A DNA stretch of 64,000 nucleotides. It comes from Lysinibacillus sphaericus. GTDB taxonomy: Bacteria; Bacillota; Bacilli; Bacillales_A; Planococcaceae. The number at the start of each line of letters is the position of its first letter. Position 1 is the first letter of the stretch. The position numbers were made by a program, and so were the translations under genes. Of the stretch, positions 17,524 through 26,522 are shown one piece after another. The notes beneath the pieces are model-generated. The model saw nothing but the letters and a program-made list of their open reading frames with translations. It made no database searches and was not told where the DNA came from. The DNA lies in the NCBI RefSeq assembly GCF_006864135.1, contig NZ_SADV01000004.1, positions 62,001-126,000 on the forward strand, read 5' to 3'.

Positions 17524-18279
17524 ATGTCGGAAAGTACATCATTTATAAAAGATGTTCCTGAGGTGAAATTTTCTATTATAATACCTGCTCATAACGAAGA
17601 AAATTATATTGGGGGGTGTCTAGAGTCGATTGCAAAGGCTGCACAACCGTATATAGATCAAGTAGAAGTTATTGTTGTGTTAAATCGTTGTACCGATAAA
17701 ACGAAAGAAATTGCACAATCCTACAATTGCGTGACATTGGAAAATAACAATAAAAATTTATCTAAAATTAGAAATGCTGGAGCTGCGTTAGCAAAAGGCG
17801 ATATTCTCGTTACAATTGATGCTGATACTCGAATGACAGAGCACATGCTAACTGAGGTTGAAAAGCACTTAGCATCCAACCAATTCATTGGAGGAGGCGT
17901 GAATGGAAGTTTTGAAAGAATGTCCTTAGGTATAGTAGTATCTACTATGCTACTAATTGTTCCTTTACTGATTAAGTATGGTTTTATTTCTGTAGGGATT
18001 TTTTGGTGCTATAAAAAAGACTTTCAGGCAATAAATGGTTTTAATGAGAATATGCTAATGGCCGAAGACGCTGATTTTGCTAAGCGTTTAAAACAGTGGG
18101 GCAAGAAGCACGGTAAAAAGTACGGAACGATTAAAAGTGGAATGATTACTTCGTGCAGACGATTTGACCATTATGGAGACTGGATGTTACTGAAACGACC
18201 AGATGTGATTTTAGCTTATATAAAGGGCACAAATGAAAAGGCTGCTAATGAAGCCTATTATGATGATCAAACAAGATAA
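17524..18279 (+). CDS. Family 2 glycosyltransferase
   Basis: A 251-residue GT-A-fold transferase. It opens with SIIIPAHNEENYIGGCLESI, binds nucleotide at VLNRCTDKT, and has the metal-binding DADT in TIDADTRM (about residue 98). A hydrophobic stretch (IVVSTMLLIVPLLIKYGFISVGIFW) is followed by the AEDADFAKRLK acceptor-side acidic motif. It most likely adds a sugar to a lipid or surface glycan at the inner membrane face. Donor and acceptor are unknown. The AAGGGGAG site is well placed. No other glycan genes adjoin it. Confidence 0.85.
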   Translation: MSESTSFIKDVPEVKFSIIIPAHNEENYIGGCLESIAKAAQPYIDQVEVIVVLNRCTDKTKEIAQSYNCVTLENNNKNLSKIRNAGAALAKGDILVTIDADTRMTEHMLTEVEKHLASNQFIGGGVNGSFERMSLGIVVSTMLLIVPLLIKYGFISVGIFWCYKKDFQAINGFNENMLMAEDADFAKRLKQWGKKHGKKYGTIKSGMITSCRRFDHYGDWMLLKRPDVILAYIKGTNEKAANEAYYDDQTR

Positions 18280-18321
18280 TGAACCCACCTTAATGGCATA
18301 TATTTCAACATAATAATTCTT

Positions 18322-18355
18322 TAAACCACTTCGTTATCAAACGAGTGGTTTTTTA
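18322..18355 (+). terminator. Terminator of the glycosyltransferase gene
   Basis: AACCACT-CGT pairs with ACGAGTGGTT, then six T. Confidence 0.8.
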
Positions 18356-18358
18356 TGT

Positions 18359-18478
18359 GTGATTGGGCTTGGTCTTGCAATTGCCAATGAAATAGTCCAT
18401 GTTCATGGAGGAACAATATCAGCTTCAAGTAATGATGAAAAAACAGTGTTCACTGTTATGCTTCCAACACTTTCTTAA
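18359..18478 (+). pseudogene. Histidine kinase C-terminal scrap
   Basis: The last 39 residues of a sensor kinase ATPase domain: IGLGLAIANEIVHVHGG (the G2 box) and TVFTVMLPTL (the final strand), ending in TAA. It has no start and is fused directly to the terminator of the gene before it, so the rest of the kinase was deleted. It lies about 90 bases upstream of a D,D-carboxypeptidase, an arrangement reminiscent of kinase-carboxypeptidase cassettes. Confidence 0.75.
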
Positions 18479-18567
18479 GAAACCTTAAGAATTCTTTAAT
18501 AGATTATTAAAAAAATAGCTCCTTCTTTTATGTTTCAATAGAGGTATAGATAGAAGGAGTTGTTTTT

Positions 18568-19491
18568 ATGTTTCAAAGAAAAGGATTTTATAGCTTAATT
18601 TTACTGATAATTATTTTTCTGGTGTCCATGTTTGTAAAAGAATATCCATTTCAACAATCTAAGCTAGAAATAGATAATCCTCAGCTGGAAATGCCAAAGA
18701 AAAGTGAAATAAATCTTGATGTAAATTTACAAAGCTCAAATGCTATATTAGTGAACTTAGACACAAATAAGATTTTACTGGACAAAGATAGTGACGAAAT
18801 CATTTTTCCAGCTTCTTTGACGAAAATCATGACGGTTTTAGTGGCAATTGAAAATATCCCGAATTTACAGGAAAAGATTATACTTCCTAAAAGTATATTT
18901 AAGAATTTATATGAAGAAAATGCTTCTATGGCAGGCTTTCTTCCTAATGAGGAGGTAACAGCAGAGGATTTACTTTATGGTTCAATGCTACCTTCAGGTG
19001 CGGATGCTTCTATTGGCTTAGCAGATTACATTACTGGATCTGAGAGTAAATTTGTAAAGTTAATGAATGAAAAAGCTAACCAACTAGGGATGAAAAACAC
19101 ACATTTTATGAATGCAACAGGACTCCATCATCCTGATCATTATACGAGTGTGAAAGATATTTCGATACTTTTACAATATGCTTTAACTAATAACACCTTT
19201 CGGGATATTTATACGGCGGAAAGATACTCAATAAAGTCAACGAATCTTCATCCAGAGGGAATGATGGTGACGAGTCGAATGTTTAAAAATTTGAAGGCTA
19301 TTGAAAATACAAGGGGTGGAATAATTGGCGGCAAAACTGGCTACACAGAGCAAGCAGGATTATGTTTAGCAAGTTTAGCGACAATTAAAGGCGAGGAGTA
19401 TATTCTAGTAACAGTAGGTGCTCAAGGTGATCCACGAACAGAGCAGTTCAATATTACGGATGCATTAGCTGTCTATCGACAACTTTACTAA
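18568..19491 (+). CDS. Serine-type D-alanyl-D-alanine carboxypeptidase (S11)
   Basis: A 307-residue penicillin-binding protein of the DacA/DacF family. It trims the terminal D-Ala from peptidoglycan stem peptides outside the cell. An N-terminal membrane anchor (SLILLIIIFLVSMFV) replaces a cleavable signal. Motifs: SLTK (catalytic Ser and Lys) in FPASLTKIM, SGA in MLPSGADAS at the SxN position, and KTG in GGKTGYT. The C-terminal domain of DacA is absent, giving the short form. AGAAGGAG lies before the ATG. The kinase scrap upstream suggests it once belonged to a regulated cassette. Confidence 0.87.
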   Translation: MFQRKGFYSLILLIIIFLVSMFVKEYPFQQSKLEIDNPQLEMPKKSEINLDVNLQSSNAILVNLDTNKILLDKDSDEIIFPASLTKIMTVLVAIENIPNLQEKIILPKSIFKNLYEENASMAGFLPNEEVTAEDLLYGSMLPSGADASIGLADYITGSESKFVKLMNEKANQLGMKNTHFMNATGLHHPDHYTSVKDISILLQYALTNNTFRDIYTAERYSIKSTNLHPEGMMVTSRMFKNLKAIENTRGGIIGGKTGYTEQAGLCLASLATIKGEEYILVTVGAQGDPRTEQFNITDALAVYRQLY

Positions 19492-19666
19492 GGAACTTTA
19501 TGTATGTTTCCCGCAGTCACTAAACTTCCAATAAAATTTTTAGCCAAACTAACATACTACCTTTCCATCCCTTCATATAATTTAAATATCTGAAAAATTT
19601 GGGTGACTTTGAGTTTTCTTCATAAGGTCATTAAATCAAGTAAACCAGTATGAGAGGATGAGGGGT

Positions 19667-20140
19667 TTGAAGCATCCCGGCACAAATGTTTTTGAAAATA
19701 AAGAGGAACTATTCGTACCTGAAAAAGCATTAGATAAAGATTTTTGTGATCGATTAGTGAGAAAAATTCATAAAAATATACTGAATGAAAATATAACAAA
19801 CGATGTTTATATGTCCTATTTCGTGATTTTTGATCAACAATATAAATTGCAAGAAATTCGATTTTTACTAGATGTTTTAAAATTGCAAGCAAATGAAATC
19901 ATTAGATCAAAGCCAATTTATATTACATTATGTGGTGTCATCTTATCATTGATTACAATAATTGCCTCAGCAATCAATATTAAATTGATGACTGGGATAT
20001 CACTTGTCCAAATCGTCGCTCTAGCAGTTTTGAGTTTTAATTTAGCTATATTGTTTATTTCCTATAAAATAGAAAAAGAATATAAAAAAATATATGAAGT
20101 CATTAAATTAATTGACTATTATTTAAGTTTTTATAAATAG
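19667..20140 (+). CDS. Membrane protein of unknown function
   Basis: A protein of about 157 residues. It has a charged cytoplasmic N-terminal 90 residues (KIHKNILNENITNDVY, FDQQYKLQEIRFLLDVLKLQ), two membrane helices (YITLCGVILSLITIIASAI and LVQIVALAVLSFNLAILFIS) and a helical Lys/Glu-rich tail. TTG 19,667 fits the GAGAGG site at 19,652 better than ATG 19,658, which touches it. No family recognised. Confidence 0.65.
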   Translation: MKHPGTNVFENKEELFVPEKALDKDFCDRLVRKIHKNILNENITNDVYMSYFVIFDQQYKLQEIRFLLDVLKLQANEIIRSKPIYITLCGVILSLITIIASAINIKLMTGISLVQIVALAVLSFNLAILFISYKIEKEYKKIYEVIKLIDYYLSFYK

Positions 20141-20173
20141 CTAATTTCAGATATCAATAGAGGTGTGAAAAAT

Positions 20174-20647
20174 GTGCATAGAATTATAGATCAATTACTT
20201 TTTTGGATTGATAGCATTCCTGGCGAATTTCGTCATATGTCTGAACTAGAGATTTCACAACGACCAGCGCCTCAAAAGTGGTCAAAAAAAGAGATATTAG
20301 GCCATTTATGCGACTCCGCCATTAATAATCTGGATAGGTTCATTAACATACAATACGAAAAGCAACCCTTTCTATTAACACCGTATGACCAAGTTTATTG
20401 GGTGAAAATCCAAGGGTATCAAGAGTTACCTTTTGATGAAGTAATGAACCTATGGGTGAGCTTAAATAAAAAAATTATAAATGTTATTAAAAATATCCCT
20501 AATGAAAAGCTTGCTCTACAATGTGGCTTTGAAAATAATCAACTAATAACTTTACAGTGGCTTATTCAAGATTATCTTGAACATATGGAACATCATTTGA
20601 AACAGATATTTAAAATGAATGAGCAGTTTTTGAAATTTAGTCAGTGA
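20174..20647 (+). CDS. DinB family protein (putative thiol S-transferase)
   Basis: A four-helix DinB/YfiT-like protein of about 157 residues. PAPQKWSKKEILGHLCDSA carries the first metal-site His, and DYLEHMEHHLKQI carries the HxxxH pair near the C-terminus, so the three-His metal site is present. Characterised relatives (BstA, YfiT) are metal-dependent thiol transferases using bacillithiol, or hydrolases. The substrate is unknown here. GTG 20,174 is chosen because GAGGTG lies eight bases before it; GTG 20,165 overlaps the site. A second DinB-fold gene heads the cluster at 54 kb. Confidence 0.82.
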   Translation: MHRIIDQLLFWIDSIPGEFRHMSELEISQRPAPQKWSKKEILGHLCDSAINNLDRFINIQYEKQPFLLTPYDQVYWVKIQGYQELPFDEVMNLWVSLNKKIINVIKNIPNEKLALQCGFENNQLITLQWLIQDYLEHMEHHLKQIFKMNEQFLKFSQ

Positions 20648-20746
20648 CGTTTTAATTCCAAAATCACTGTAAGGACAACCTCTAGCTGCTATCACTGAAG
20701 TATACACTGCAACAAAAAATCAAAAAAGAGCATTTTTTTTAACATT

Positions 20747-20789
20747 CCTCAAATAATAAGGTACTAAATATTTTATTTGAGGAGGTGAA
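20747..20789 (+). promoter_or_regulatory. Hairpin overlapping the ribosome site of the deacetylase
   Basis: CCTCAAATAA (20,747-20,756) pairs exactly with TTATTTGAGG (20,773-20,782), and the last bases of the stem are the start of the GAGGAGGTG ribosome site. Folding would partly hide that site, so translation could be conditional. Loop 16 bases. Confidence 0.4.
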
Positions 20790-20792
20790 GAT

Positions 20793-21524
20793 TTGAAAAA
20801 ACTCCTGTTTTTACTCCCTATTTGCCTTTTAACTGTCTCCTTTTTTTATGCAAAAGTCGGCGCAGAGAAATATGAAAATAAAGGAAGGAAGTATTATGAA
20901 GAAGCAGGACAAATTGTCTGGGAGGTCAATACGGATGAAAAAATTGTTGCCCTTACTTTCGATGATGGTCCACATCGAAAGTACACATCTCAGATTTTAG
21001 ATGTATTAGCCAAATATCATGCGAAAGCTACTTTTTTTATTGTTGGTCAAAATGCGCAAAAAAATCCAGAGGTAATATCAAGAATGTATAAGGAAGGTCA
21101 TGAATTAGCCAACCATACATTTACGCATCCTCTAAGGACGAATGTTCCGAATTTACTAAAGGAAATAAATCAAACGAATGACGTTATTCAGAACATCACA
21201 GGATTTAAGCCTACTTTATTCCGCCCTGTAGAAGGACAGTATTCAGATGCAATGATTCAAGCGATTGCTAAAGAAGGATATAAAGTTGTTATGTGGTCAT
21301 GGCATTTAGATACTTTAGATTGGAAAAGTCCAGGTACTAATAGAATTGTTAACACTGTGCTAAACGGTGTCAAAGAAGGAAATATCGTTCTTTTTCATGA
21401 TGGAGGCGGAAATCGTCATCAAACAGTGCAAGCGATGGATAAAATAATTCCTGAACTGGAAAGGCAAGGATATAAATTTGTCACAGTTTCTGAATTACTT
21501 GAAGTGCAGAATAAAAAAGATTAA
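20793..21524 (+). CDS. Polysaccharide deacetylase family protein
   Basis: A 243-residue secreted or membrane-anchored carbohydrate esterase 4 (NodB domain), which removes acetyl groups from cell-wall glycan. The signal-like head LLFLLPICLLTVSFFYA precedes motif 1 TFDDGPH (catalytic and metal Asp), motif 2 HTFTHP (HxxxH), motif 3 FRPVEGQ (usually RPPYG, here altered), and later WHLDTLDWK and IVLFHDGGG. The metal triad is complete. The start is TTG after GAGGAGGTG. It resembles the PdaA/PdaB sporulation group in size but lacks firm markers. Confidence 0.88.
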   Translation: MKKLLFLLPICLLTVSFFYAKVGAEKYENKGRKYYEEAGQIVWEVNTDEKIVALTFDDGPHRKYTSQILDVLAKYHAKATFFIVGQNAQKNPEVISRMYKEGHELANHTFTHPLRTNVPNLLKEINQTNDVIQNITGFKPTLFRPVEGQYSDAMIQAIAKEGYKVVMWSWHLDTLDWKSPGTNRIVNTVLNGVKEGNIVLFHDGGGNRHQTVQAMDKIIPELERQGYKFVTVSELLEVQNKKD

Positions 21525-21614
21525 AAACCAATAGGTTTCAAATGTGTACTTTTACATTGTTTTTATGGGCTGTAAATTCGAATTTCAAATAATAATAAAT
21601 TTTTTTCCGTGGGG

Positions 21615-21648
21615 AAATCAGGCTAAAGATGTAAATAGCCTGATTTTT
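21615..21648 (+). terminator. Terminator of the deacetylase gene
   Basis: AAATCAGGCTA and TAGCCTGATTT form an 11-base stem followed by T. Confidence 0.82.
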
Positions 21649-21710
21649 CATTTTCTAGGAACGACTTATCTATATACAGATAGTACAAATACGATGAAGA
21701 TTTGTTGATT

Positions 21711-21910
21711 GGGGTGGGCTGGACGACTCCTTGGGGATCAACATCACAGATGAGGCCATGGACCGAGCAATGCGAGTGAAGCGGCTCATCGACCCCAAGG
21801 AAGCTTTGCTTTGCGCGGAAGCGAAGCGACAGCAACAAATGTTTTTCTGTGCGAAAGCGAAGCGTCAGCAACAACAACAAAGCGCCCAGCCAGAACGGAA
21901 ACCAACCATA
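21711..21910. repeat. Dispersed intergenic repeat, copy B (longest)
   Basis: About 200 bases. TCCTTGGGG near the left end is mirrored exactly by CCCCAAGGA 65 bases on. Two tandem versions of the GCGAAGCG-CAGCAACAA core follow, then GCGCCCAGCCAGAACGGAAA. Open frames through it are Gln/Lys/Arg low-complexity and are artefacts. Confidence 0.78.
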
Positions 21911-21967
21911 CGTTATGTTTATAATTCAAAAAAGGTATAATTACCCTAATGAGTAGGGGGATTGGTA

Positions 21968-22732
21968 TTGTTGTGTAACGTTGAATTAGTTGAATGTAAT
22001 AATGAGTTTTTAGAGGGAACTAGGAGTTTTTGTCTTAGAAGTAAGAAGAAATCAAGCGGATATATAAATAAGAACAAATGGCTGAACAATAGATTTGAGG
22101 AAGGCTTGAAATATGTGCAAGTGATGGACAATAAAAAACAAGTTGGGTTTATTGAATATACAGAAGCAGAAAATTCCTCAAGAGTGGTTTATGCGGATGG
22201 TTATTTAGTGATTCATTGTTTATGGGTAAGTACAGTTGGAAAAGGTTATGGAACTCGATTAATCAATAAATGTATAGAAGATGCAAAAAAGCTAGCAAAA
22301 AAAGGGGTTGTTGTTATTACGAATTCAAAAACGTCATGGGCACCTAGTAAAGAGATTTTTTTGAAAAACAATTTTCAACTTATAGATAAGGCGCCATATG
22401 ATTTTGAATTACTTATCTACCCATTGAGCAATGAAGTCCAACAACCTTATTTTCCGAATGATTGGGAGGACAGATTAAAAAAATTTAACGACTTAACGAT
22501 TTTACGGTCATTCCAATGTCCATATGTTGAAATTGCAACAGAAAATATTATAGCTGGTGCAAATAAATTGAATATACAAGTTACGCTTGTTGATCTTAAG
22601 GATAGAGAAAAGTTGATGGAATTATCACCAACCCCGTACGGTATTTTTTCTGTCATTTATAAGGGTCAGCTTCTTACTTTTCATAGACTAACAGTACATT
22701 CTGTTATAAAAAAATTAAAAGAACTGAGTTAA
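21968..22732 (+). CDS. yoaP: GNAT acetyltransferase with YoaP C-terminal domain
   Basis: A protein of about 254 residues with a GNAT domain (VIHCLWVSTVGKGYGTRLI, with the acetyl-CoA loop GKGYG) followed by a thioredoxin-like C-terminal domain (FQCPYVEIATENI, LVDLKDREKLMELSPTPYGIFSVIYKGQLL). This two-domain order is that of YoaP in Bacillus subtilis and its relatives, whose substrate is not established. The N-terminus up to LKYVQVMDNKK is a longer lead-in. TTG 21,968 is preferred over 21,962 for its spacing from GTAGGGGG. It is a lone gene next to repeat copy B. Confidence 0.82.
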   Translation: MLCNVELVECNNEFLEGTRSFCLRSKKKSSGYINKNKWLNNRFEEGLKYVQVMDNKKQVGFIEYTEAENSSRVVYADGYLVIHCLWVSTVGKGYGTRLINKCIEDAKKLAKKGVVVITNSKTSWAPSKEIFLKNNFQLIDKAPYDFELLIYPLSNEVQQPYFPNDWEDRLKKFNDLTILRSFQCPYVEIATENIIAGANKLNIQVTLVDLKDREKLMELSPTPYGIFSVIYKGQLLTFHRLTVHSVIKKLKELS

Positions 22733-22942
22733 AAACTGCTCAGCGCACAGCCAAAATAATCAGTAAATTTCGAGTGCGAATATTGGTTATTAATGCTTAT
22801 AAAAACATAGTAGAAGTTACAAAAGGTTCATAATATAGAGTGAACTTATTATCTATCTTCGAACTACAAAAGGTAAGATAGTATGATTAAAGTTCAATCA
22901 TCCCGCTTTTTACATTATGACAAAAAGAAGGGGGGGAAACCT

Positions 22943-23677
22943 ATGGTAACAATACGCCAAAAACTAGTATCAACTTCACAAGCAATGAATATGACAAATG
23001 GTAAAAATAATGCAAAAAAGTATATTGTCGTTCATGAAACCGACAATACGAGCGTTGGCGCTGATGCTGACGCCCATGCTCGTCTACAGATAAATGGTAA
23101 CAGTAGGGAAGCTAGTTGGCATTGGCAAGTAGATGACAAAGAAGCTGTACAATCATTTGAACATTTTTGGGAGTGCTGGGGAACAGGAACGTATGTTGGT
23201 AATAGCCAAGGAATTCAAGTGGAAATTTGCGTAAATAGTGATGGAGATTATTTAAAAGCTGTGGACAATGCGGTGAATCTAATCGCAAAAATTATAAAAG
23301 ATGAAAATATAACAATTCAAAATATTGTTCAACACAATTATTTTAGTGGGAAAAATTGCCCTCGTAATATTCGTGCTGGAAAAATACCTTGGTCACAATT
23401 TATCGACATGGTAAAAAAAGCTGGAGATACTCAAATACCTCCAGTAGAAACGCAAAAATATCGAATTTTCACGGGAACGTATAGTACTCTTAAAGCAGCA
23501 GAAAGCGCAGCACAGGTGATGAAAAAAACATTCGGCTGGCTTGTTTACATTGAGCAGGACGCTGCAAATTATCGTATTAGAACAGGAACTTTTACAGGAA
23601 TCAATGCAGTGAAAAATGCAGAGATGAAAATAAAAAATGCTAAATTGGCGCAAGTTACGTATATTAAAGATGCATAA
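22943..23677 (+). CDS. N-acetylmuramoyl-L-alanine amidase with SPOR-like domain
   Basis: A 244-residue wall hydrolase that cuts the bond between muramic acid and the stem peptide. The amidase_2 fold shows zinc ligands: His in YIVVHETDNT, His in IVQHNYFSGKNCPRN and that Cys; ASWHWQVDD and GIQVEICVN lie between. A C-terminal repeat-type domain (KYRIFTGTYSTLKAAESAA, then YRIRTGTFTGINAVKNAE) is SPOR-like and should bind glycan. There is no signal peptide, as in CwlA/XlyA-type phage-derived amidases. ATG 22,943 follows a GGGGGGG site; an upstream ATG at 22,883 lacks one. Confidence 0.85.
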   Translation: MVTIRQKLVSTSQAMNMTNGKNNAKKYIVVHETDNTSVGADADAHARLQINGNSREASWHWQVDDKEAVQSFEHFWECWGTGTYVGNSQGIQVEICVNSDGDYLKAVDNAVNLIAKIIKDENITIQNIVQHNYFSGKNCPRNIRAGKIPWSQFIDMVKKAGDTQIPPVETQKYRIFTGTYSTLKAAESAAQVMKKTFGWLVYIEQDAANYRIRTGTFTGINAVKNAEMKIKNAKLAQVTYIKDA

Positions 23678-24031
23678 GAGGATATGTAATTTCTAATATT
23701 CTATGAGGATTTTAGTTGACTGCTTCGAGGAAACGGGTAAAATAGAAAAGCAGTACCATTATATACCTTCAACTTAGCAGATAACAGAGGTGCCTTTAGA
23801 AGTGCTTCAAGGGCACCTGTATTTTTACAAAATCTAAAGCAATAACATCTACATAGAATAATGTGCTTAACAATATAGTGATTAAGAAATGCTGGATTTT
23901 ATGAAGATTGTTGTAGGACAAGATTTGTCGTGAAATTTTGACAGTCTTTTTCTTTTCGTCTTCTCTATAACCTGTTAAGATGGTAATAGTGTGACAACAA
24001 GTTAGTGTATATGAGAGTGGTGACAATCAAG
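23678..24031. other. Intergenic region upstream of the CtpB-like protease
   Basis: About 350 bases with a terminator at 23,788-23,827 and AT-rich sequence that probably holds the protease promoter. No gene seen. Confidence 0.5.
23788..23827 (+). terminator. Terminator-like hairpin
   Basis: AGGTGCC and GGGCACCT pair across a 16-base loop, then GTATTTTT. Confidence 0.65.
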
Positions 24032-25537
24032 ATGGATGAACAGAAAAAAGATAGTATAGAACAGCAGTCAGAACAAACACCCCCTACTGAAGTGAAACCA
24101 GCAGGACAATTTATACAAATGAAACCGTTTAAATTTATTATGCTGATGTTCTTTACAATCCTTATTACTGCAGGCTTAACGATATTTGCGTTAACATTTG
24201 GAGATAAGAAAGCAGTGGAAGTGAAAGTGCCGACTGGGCGTACGGAATTTTCTAAATTGTACGAAGCCTATGATTTACTTAAAAACAACTATTACAAAGA
24301 TATCGACGATGCGAAAGTGGTCGATGGCGCTATTAATGGCATGTTTGACGCTTTAGGTGATCCGTATTCTGATTTTATGGTGAAGGACGAAGCAGATCAA
24401 TTTAAGTCTGGTTTGTCTTCTAGTTTCCAAGGAATTGGTGCGGAAATTCAAGAGCGTAACGGCTCTATTACAGTTGTGTCACCTATTAAAAATTCACCTG
24501 CTGAAAAAGCGGGGCTATTACCGAAAGATATTATCTTAACTGTAGATGGAAAAAGCATTCATGGGCTAAGTGCATCTGAAGCGGTAGCTCGTATTCGTGG
24601 TGAAAAAGGAACACCAGTAAAATTAACCGTGAAAAGGGAAGGAAACGCGGATCCTCTTAATATGACAATTGTCCGTGATGAAATTCCGGTTGAAACGGTT
24701 TACGGTGAAATGCTTGAAGGGGATATTGCCCATATTCAAATCACGTCATTTAGTGAAAATACAGCAAAAGAATTTGAGAAGATTCTTGCAGATTACGAAG
24801 GTAAAGGCTTGAAAGGTATCGTCTTAGATGTACGCCAAAATCCAGGTGGTTACCTAGATGCTGCAATAGAAATTTCGAATTTATTTGTTCCAGAAGGTAA
24901 ACCGATTGTCCAAGTACAACAAAAAGATAAAGAGCCGAAAATTACAAATGCTATTGCTGGTAAAAAATATAATATCCCAGTAACAGTCCTTGTGGATAGC
25001 GGCAGTGCTTCTGCTTCTGAAATATTAGCTGGAGCATTAAAAGAATCTGTCGGTGCTAAAATTGTTGGAGAAACATCGTTTGGTAAAGGTACAGTGCAAA
25101 ATGTCACACCATTAAAAGATGGCTCTAACCTAAAATTCACAACAGGTAAATGGCTAACACCAAATGGTAACTGGATTCACGAAAAAGGAATTGCTCCAGA
25201 TGTTAAAGTGTCATACCCATCTTATGCATCATTACCATACTTAGATCCATCTATGGAAATGAAAAAGGATGTGCAGTCTAACTCTGTAAAAGCGGCACAA
25301 GAGATGCTAGAAGTTTTAGGATATGAGCCTGGTAAAGCAAGCGGTATTTTTGATCAATACACAGAACGTGCAGTGAAAAAACTGCAAGCTGCAAGTGGTC
25401 TTGAAGAAACTGGCGTTTTAACTGGCGATACAACGTATGCTTTAATGGATGCATTACGTGCTAAAATAAAAGCAGATGATCCTCAATTGTTAAAAGCAAA
25501 AGAACTGCTTACTGGTACACCAGCAAAAACTGAGTAA
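24032..25537 (+). CDS. C-terminal processing peptidase, S41 family (CtpA/CtpB-like)
   Basis: A 501-residue membrane-anchored serine protease. In order: cytoplasmic head, one membrane helix (FIMLMFFTILITAGLTIFAL), a PDZ domain (SSFQGIGAEI, GLLPKDIILTVDGK), then the S41 protease core. The catalytic Ser is in DSGSASASEI and the catalytic Lys in TSFGKGTVQNV. A peptidoglycan-binding domain ends the chain (VKAAQEMLEVLGYEP). CtpB of Bacillus takes part in sporulation signalling, while CtpA is vegetative; the sequence alone does not separate them. ATG 24,032 is chosen for its spacing from GAGAGTGGTG; GTG 24,005 is also open. Confidence 0.9.
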   Translation: MDEQKKDSIEQQSEQTPPTEVKPAGQFIQMKPFKFIMLMFFTILITAGLTIFALTFGDKKAVEVKVPTGRTEFSKLYEAYDLLKNNYYKDIDDAKVVDGAINGMFDALGDPYSDFMVKDEADQFKSGLSSSFQGIGAEIQERNGSITVVSPIKNSPAEKAGLLPKDIILTVDGKSIHGLSASEAVARIRGEKGTPVKLTVKREGNADPLNMTIVRDEIPVETVYGEMLEGDIAHIQITSFSENTAKEFEKILADYEGKGLKGIVLDVRQNPGGYLDAAIEISNLFVPEGKPIVQVQQKDKEPKITNAIAGKKYNIPVTVLVDSGSASASEILAGALKESVGAKIVGETSFGKGTVQNVTPLKDGSNLKFTTGKWLTPNGNWIHEKGIAPDVKVSYPSYASLPYLDPSMEMKKDVQSNSVKAAQEMLEVLGYEPGKASGIFDQYTERAVKKLQAASGLEETGVLTGDTTYALMDALRAKIKADDPQLLKAKELLTGTPAKTE

Positions 25538-25555
25538 ACTACAAACTAACAAAGT

Positions 25556-25603
25556 AGCTGTCGCAGCAGGCGTCTCAAGTGGCCTTTTGCGACAGCTTTT
25601 TTT
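25556..25603 (+). terminator. Protease gene terminator
   Basis: AGCTGTCGCA and TGCGACAGCT pair, followed by seven T. Confidence 0.82.
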
Positions 25604-25619
25604 ATAGGAGGTAATAATT

Positions 25620-26522
25620 GTGAAGGACGTATACTTATTTAGTGGCTTTTTAGGTAGCGGAAAAACATCCATGCTAACAGATGTTATTCGACAACTAAAG
25701 GAAAAAAAATTAAAGCCTGCTGTCATTATGAATGAGCTTGGAAAGCTCCCATTTGACTCACAGGCTGTGGAAAAGGATATTCCGCTTAAGGAAATGCTAG
25801 AGGGTTGTATTTGCTGCTCTGGCGCTGAAAAAACAGAGGCACAAATTCAATCCCTTCTATTAGATAGTGACTTTGATGTCTTAATTATAGAAACAACAGG
25901 TGCTGCACATCCTGTAGAAGCTTTAGACGCTGTTTATTCACCGTTATTTGCGGAACAATTAAATGTCAAAGGAATTGTTACGGTTGCTGACTCGAAGCTG
26001 TGGCTAAATCGAGAAACATTAACCCCGCAAGTGCGCTCCTTATTTATGGAGCAAATCCGTCACGCACATTTATTGCTGGCCAATAAAACGGATTTATTAA
26101 CAGAGGCCGAGCAGGCACAGGTTGTTTATGAGCTACAAGGCTTTAACCCTCATGCCTTTATTTTGCAAACTACAAATGGTCGTGTGCCGTTACGTTTATT
26201 AGAAGATTTAAAGGCAACAGCTCAGGTGGATAAACAAGACATTGTGAAAGCCCCAATAGCATCAATGCATCTCGGTTCAAGATTAGTTGAATTTAATGAC
26301 GTTGACTTTACACAGGGGCAATTTGAAGATTGGGTGCGCACATTGCCTGAAACCGTGTATCGAATGAAAGGCTATGTGCCAATAGAAGGTGTAAAAAATC
26401 CTTTACTGTTTCAATATGCGTATGGCATGGTCCAATGGCTTCCGGAATACGTAAAAATGCCTGCGAAACTCGTTATTATTGGTGAAGATGTAAGTAGCTT
26501 AAATGTTATAGGTATTAATTAA
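25620..26522 (+). CDS. CobW/COG0523 family GTPase, putative zinc chaperone
   Basis: A 300-residue G3E-family GTPase. Walker A is GFLGSGKTS, the metal-binding CxCC motif is EGCICCSGAE (about residues 63-72), the switch and Walker B region is DVLIIETTGAAHP, and the base-recognition motif is NKTDLL. Family members deliver zinc or other metals to enzymes, often under zinc limitation. No Zur box was identified. The C-terminal CobW_C domain is short (VRTLPETVYRMKGYV...) but present. Start GTG after ATAGGAGG. Confidence 0.87.
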   Translation: MKDVYLFSGFLGSGKTSMLTDVIRQLKEKKLKPAVIMNELGKLPFDSQAVEKDIPLKEMLEGCICCSGAEKTEAQIQSLLLDSDFDVLIIETTGAAHPVEALDAVYSPLFAEQLNVKGIVTVADSKLWLNRETLTPQVRSLFMEQIRHAHLLLANKTDLLTEAEQAQVVYELQGFNPHAFILQTTNGRVPLRLLEDLKATAQVDKQDIVKAPIASMHLGSRLVEFNDVDFTQGQFEDWVRTLPETVYRMKGYVPIEGVKNPLLFQYAYGMVQWLPEYVKMPAKLVIIGEDVSSLNVIGIN

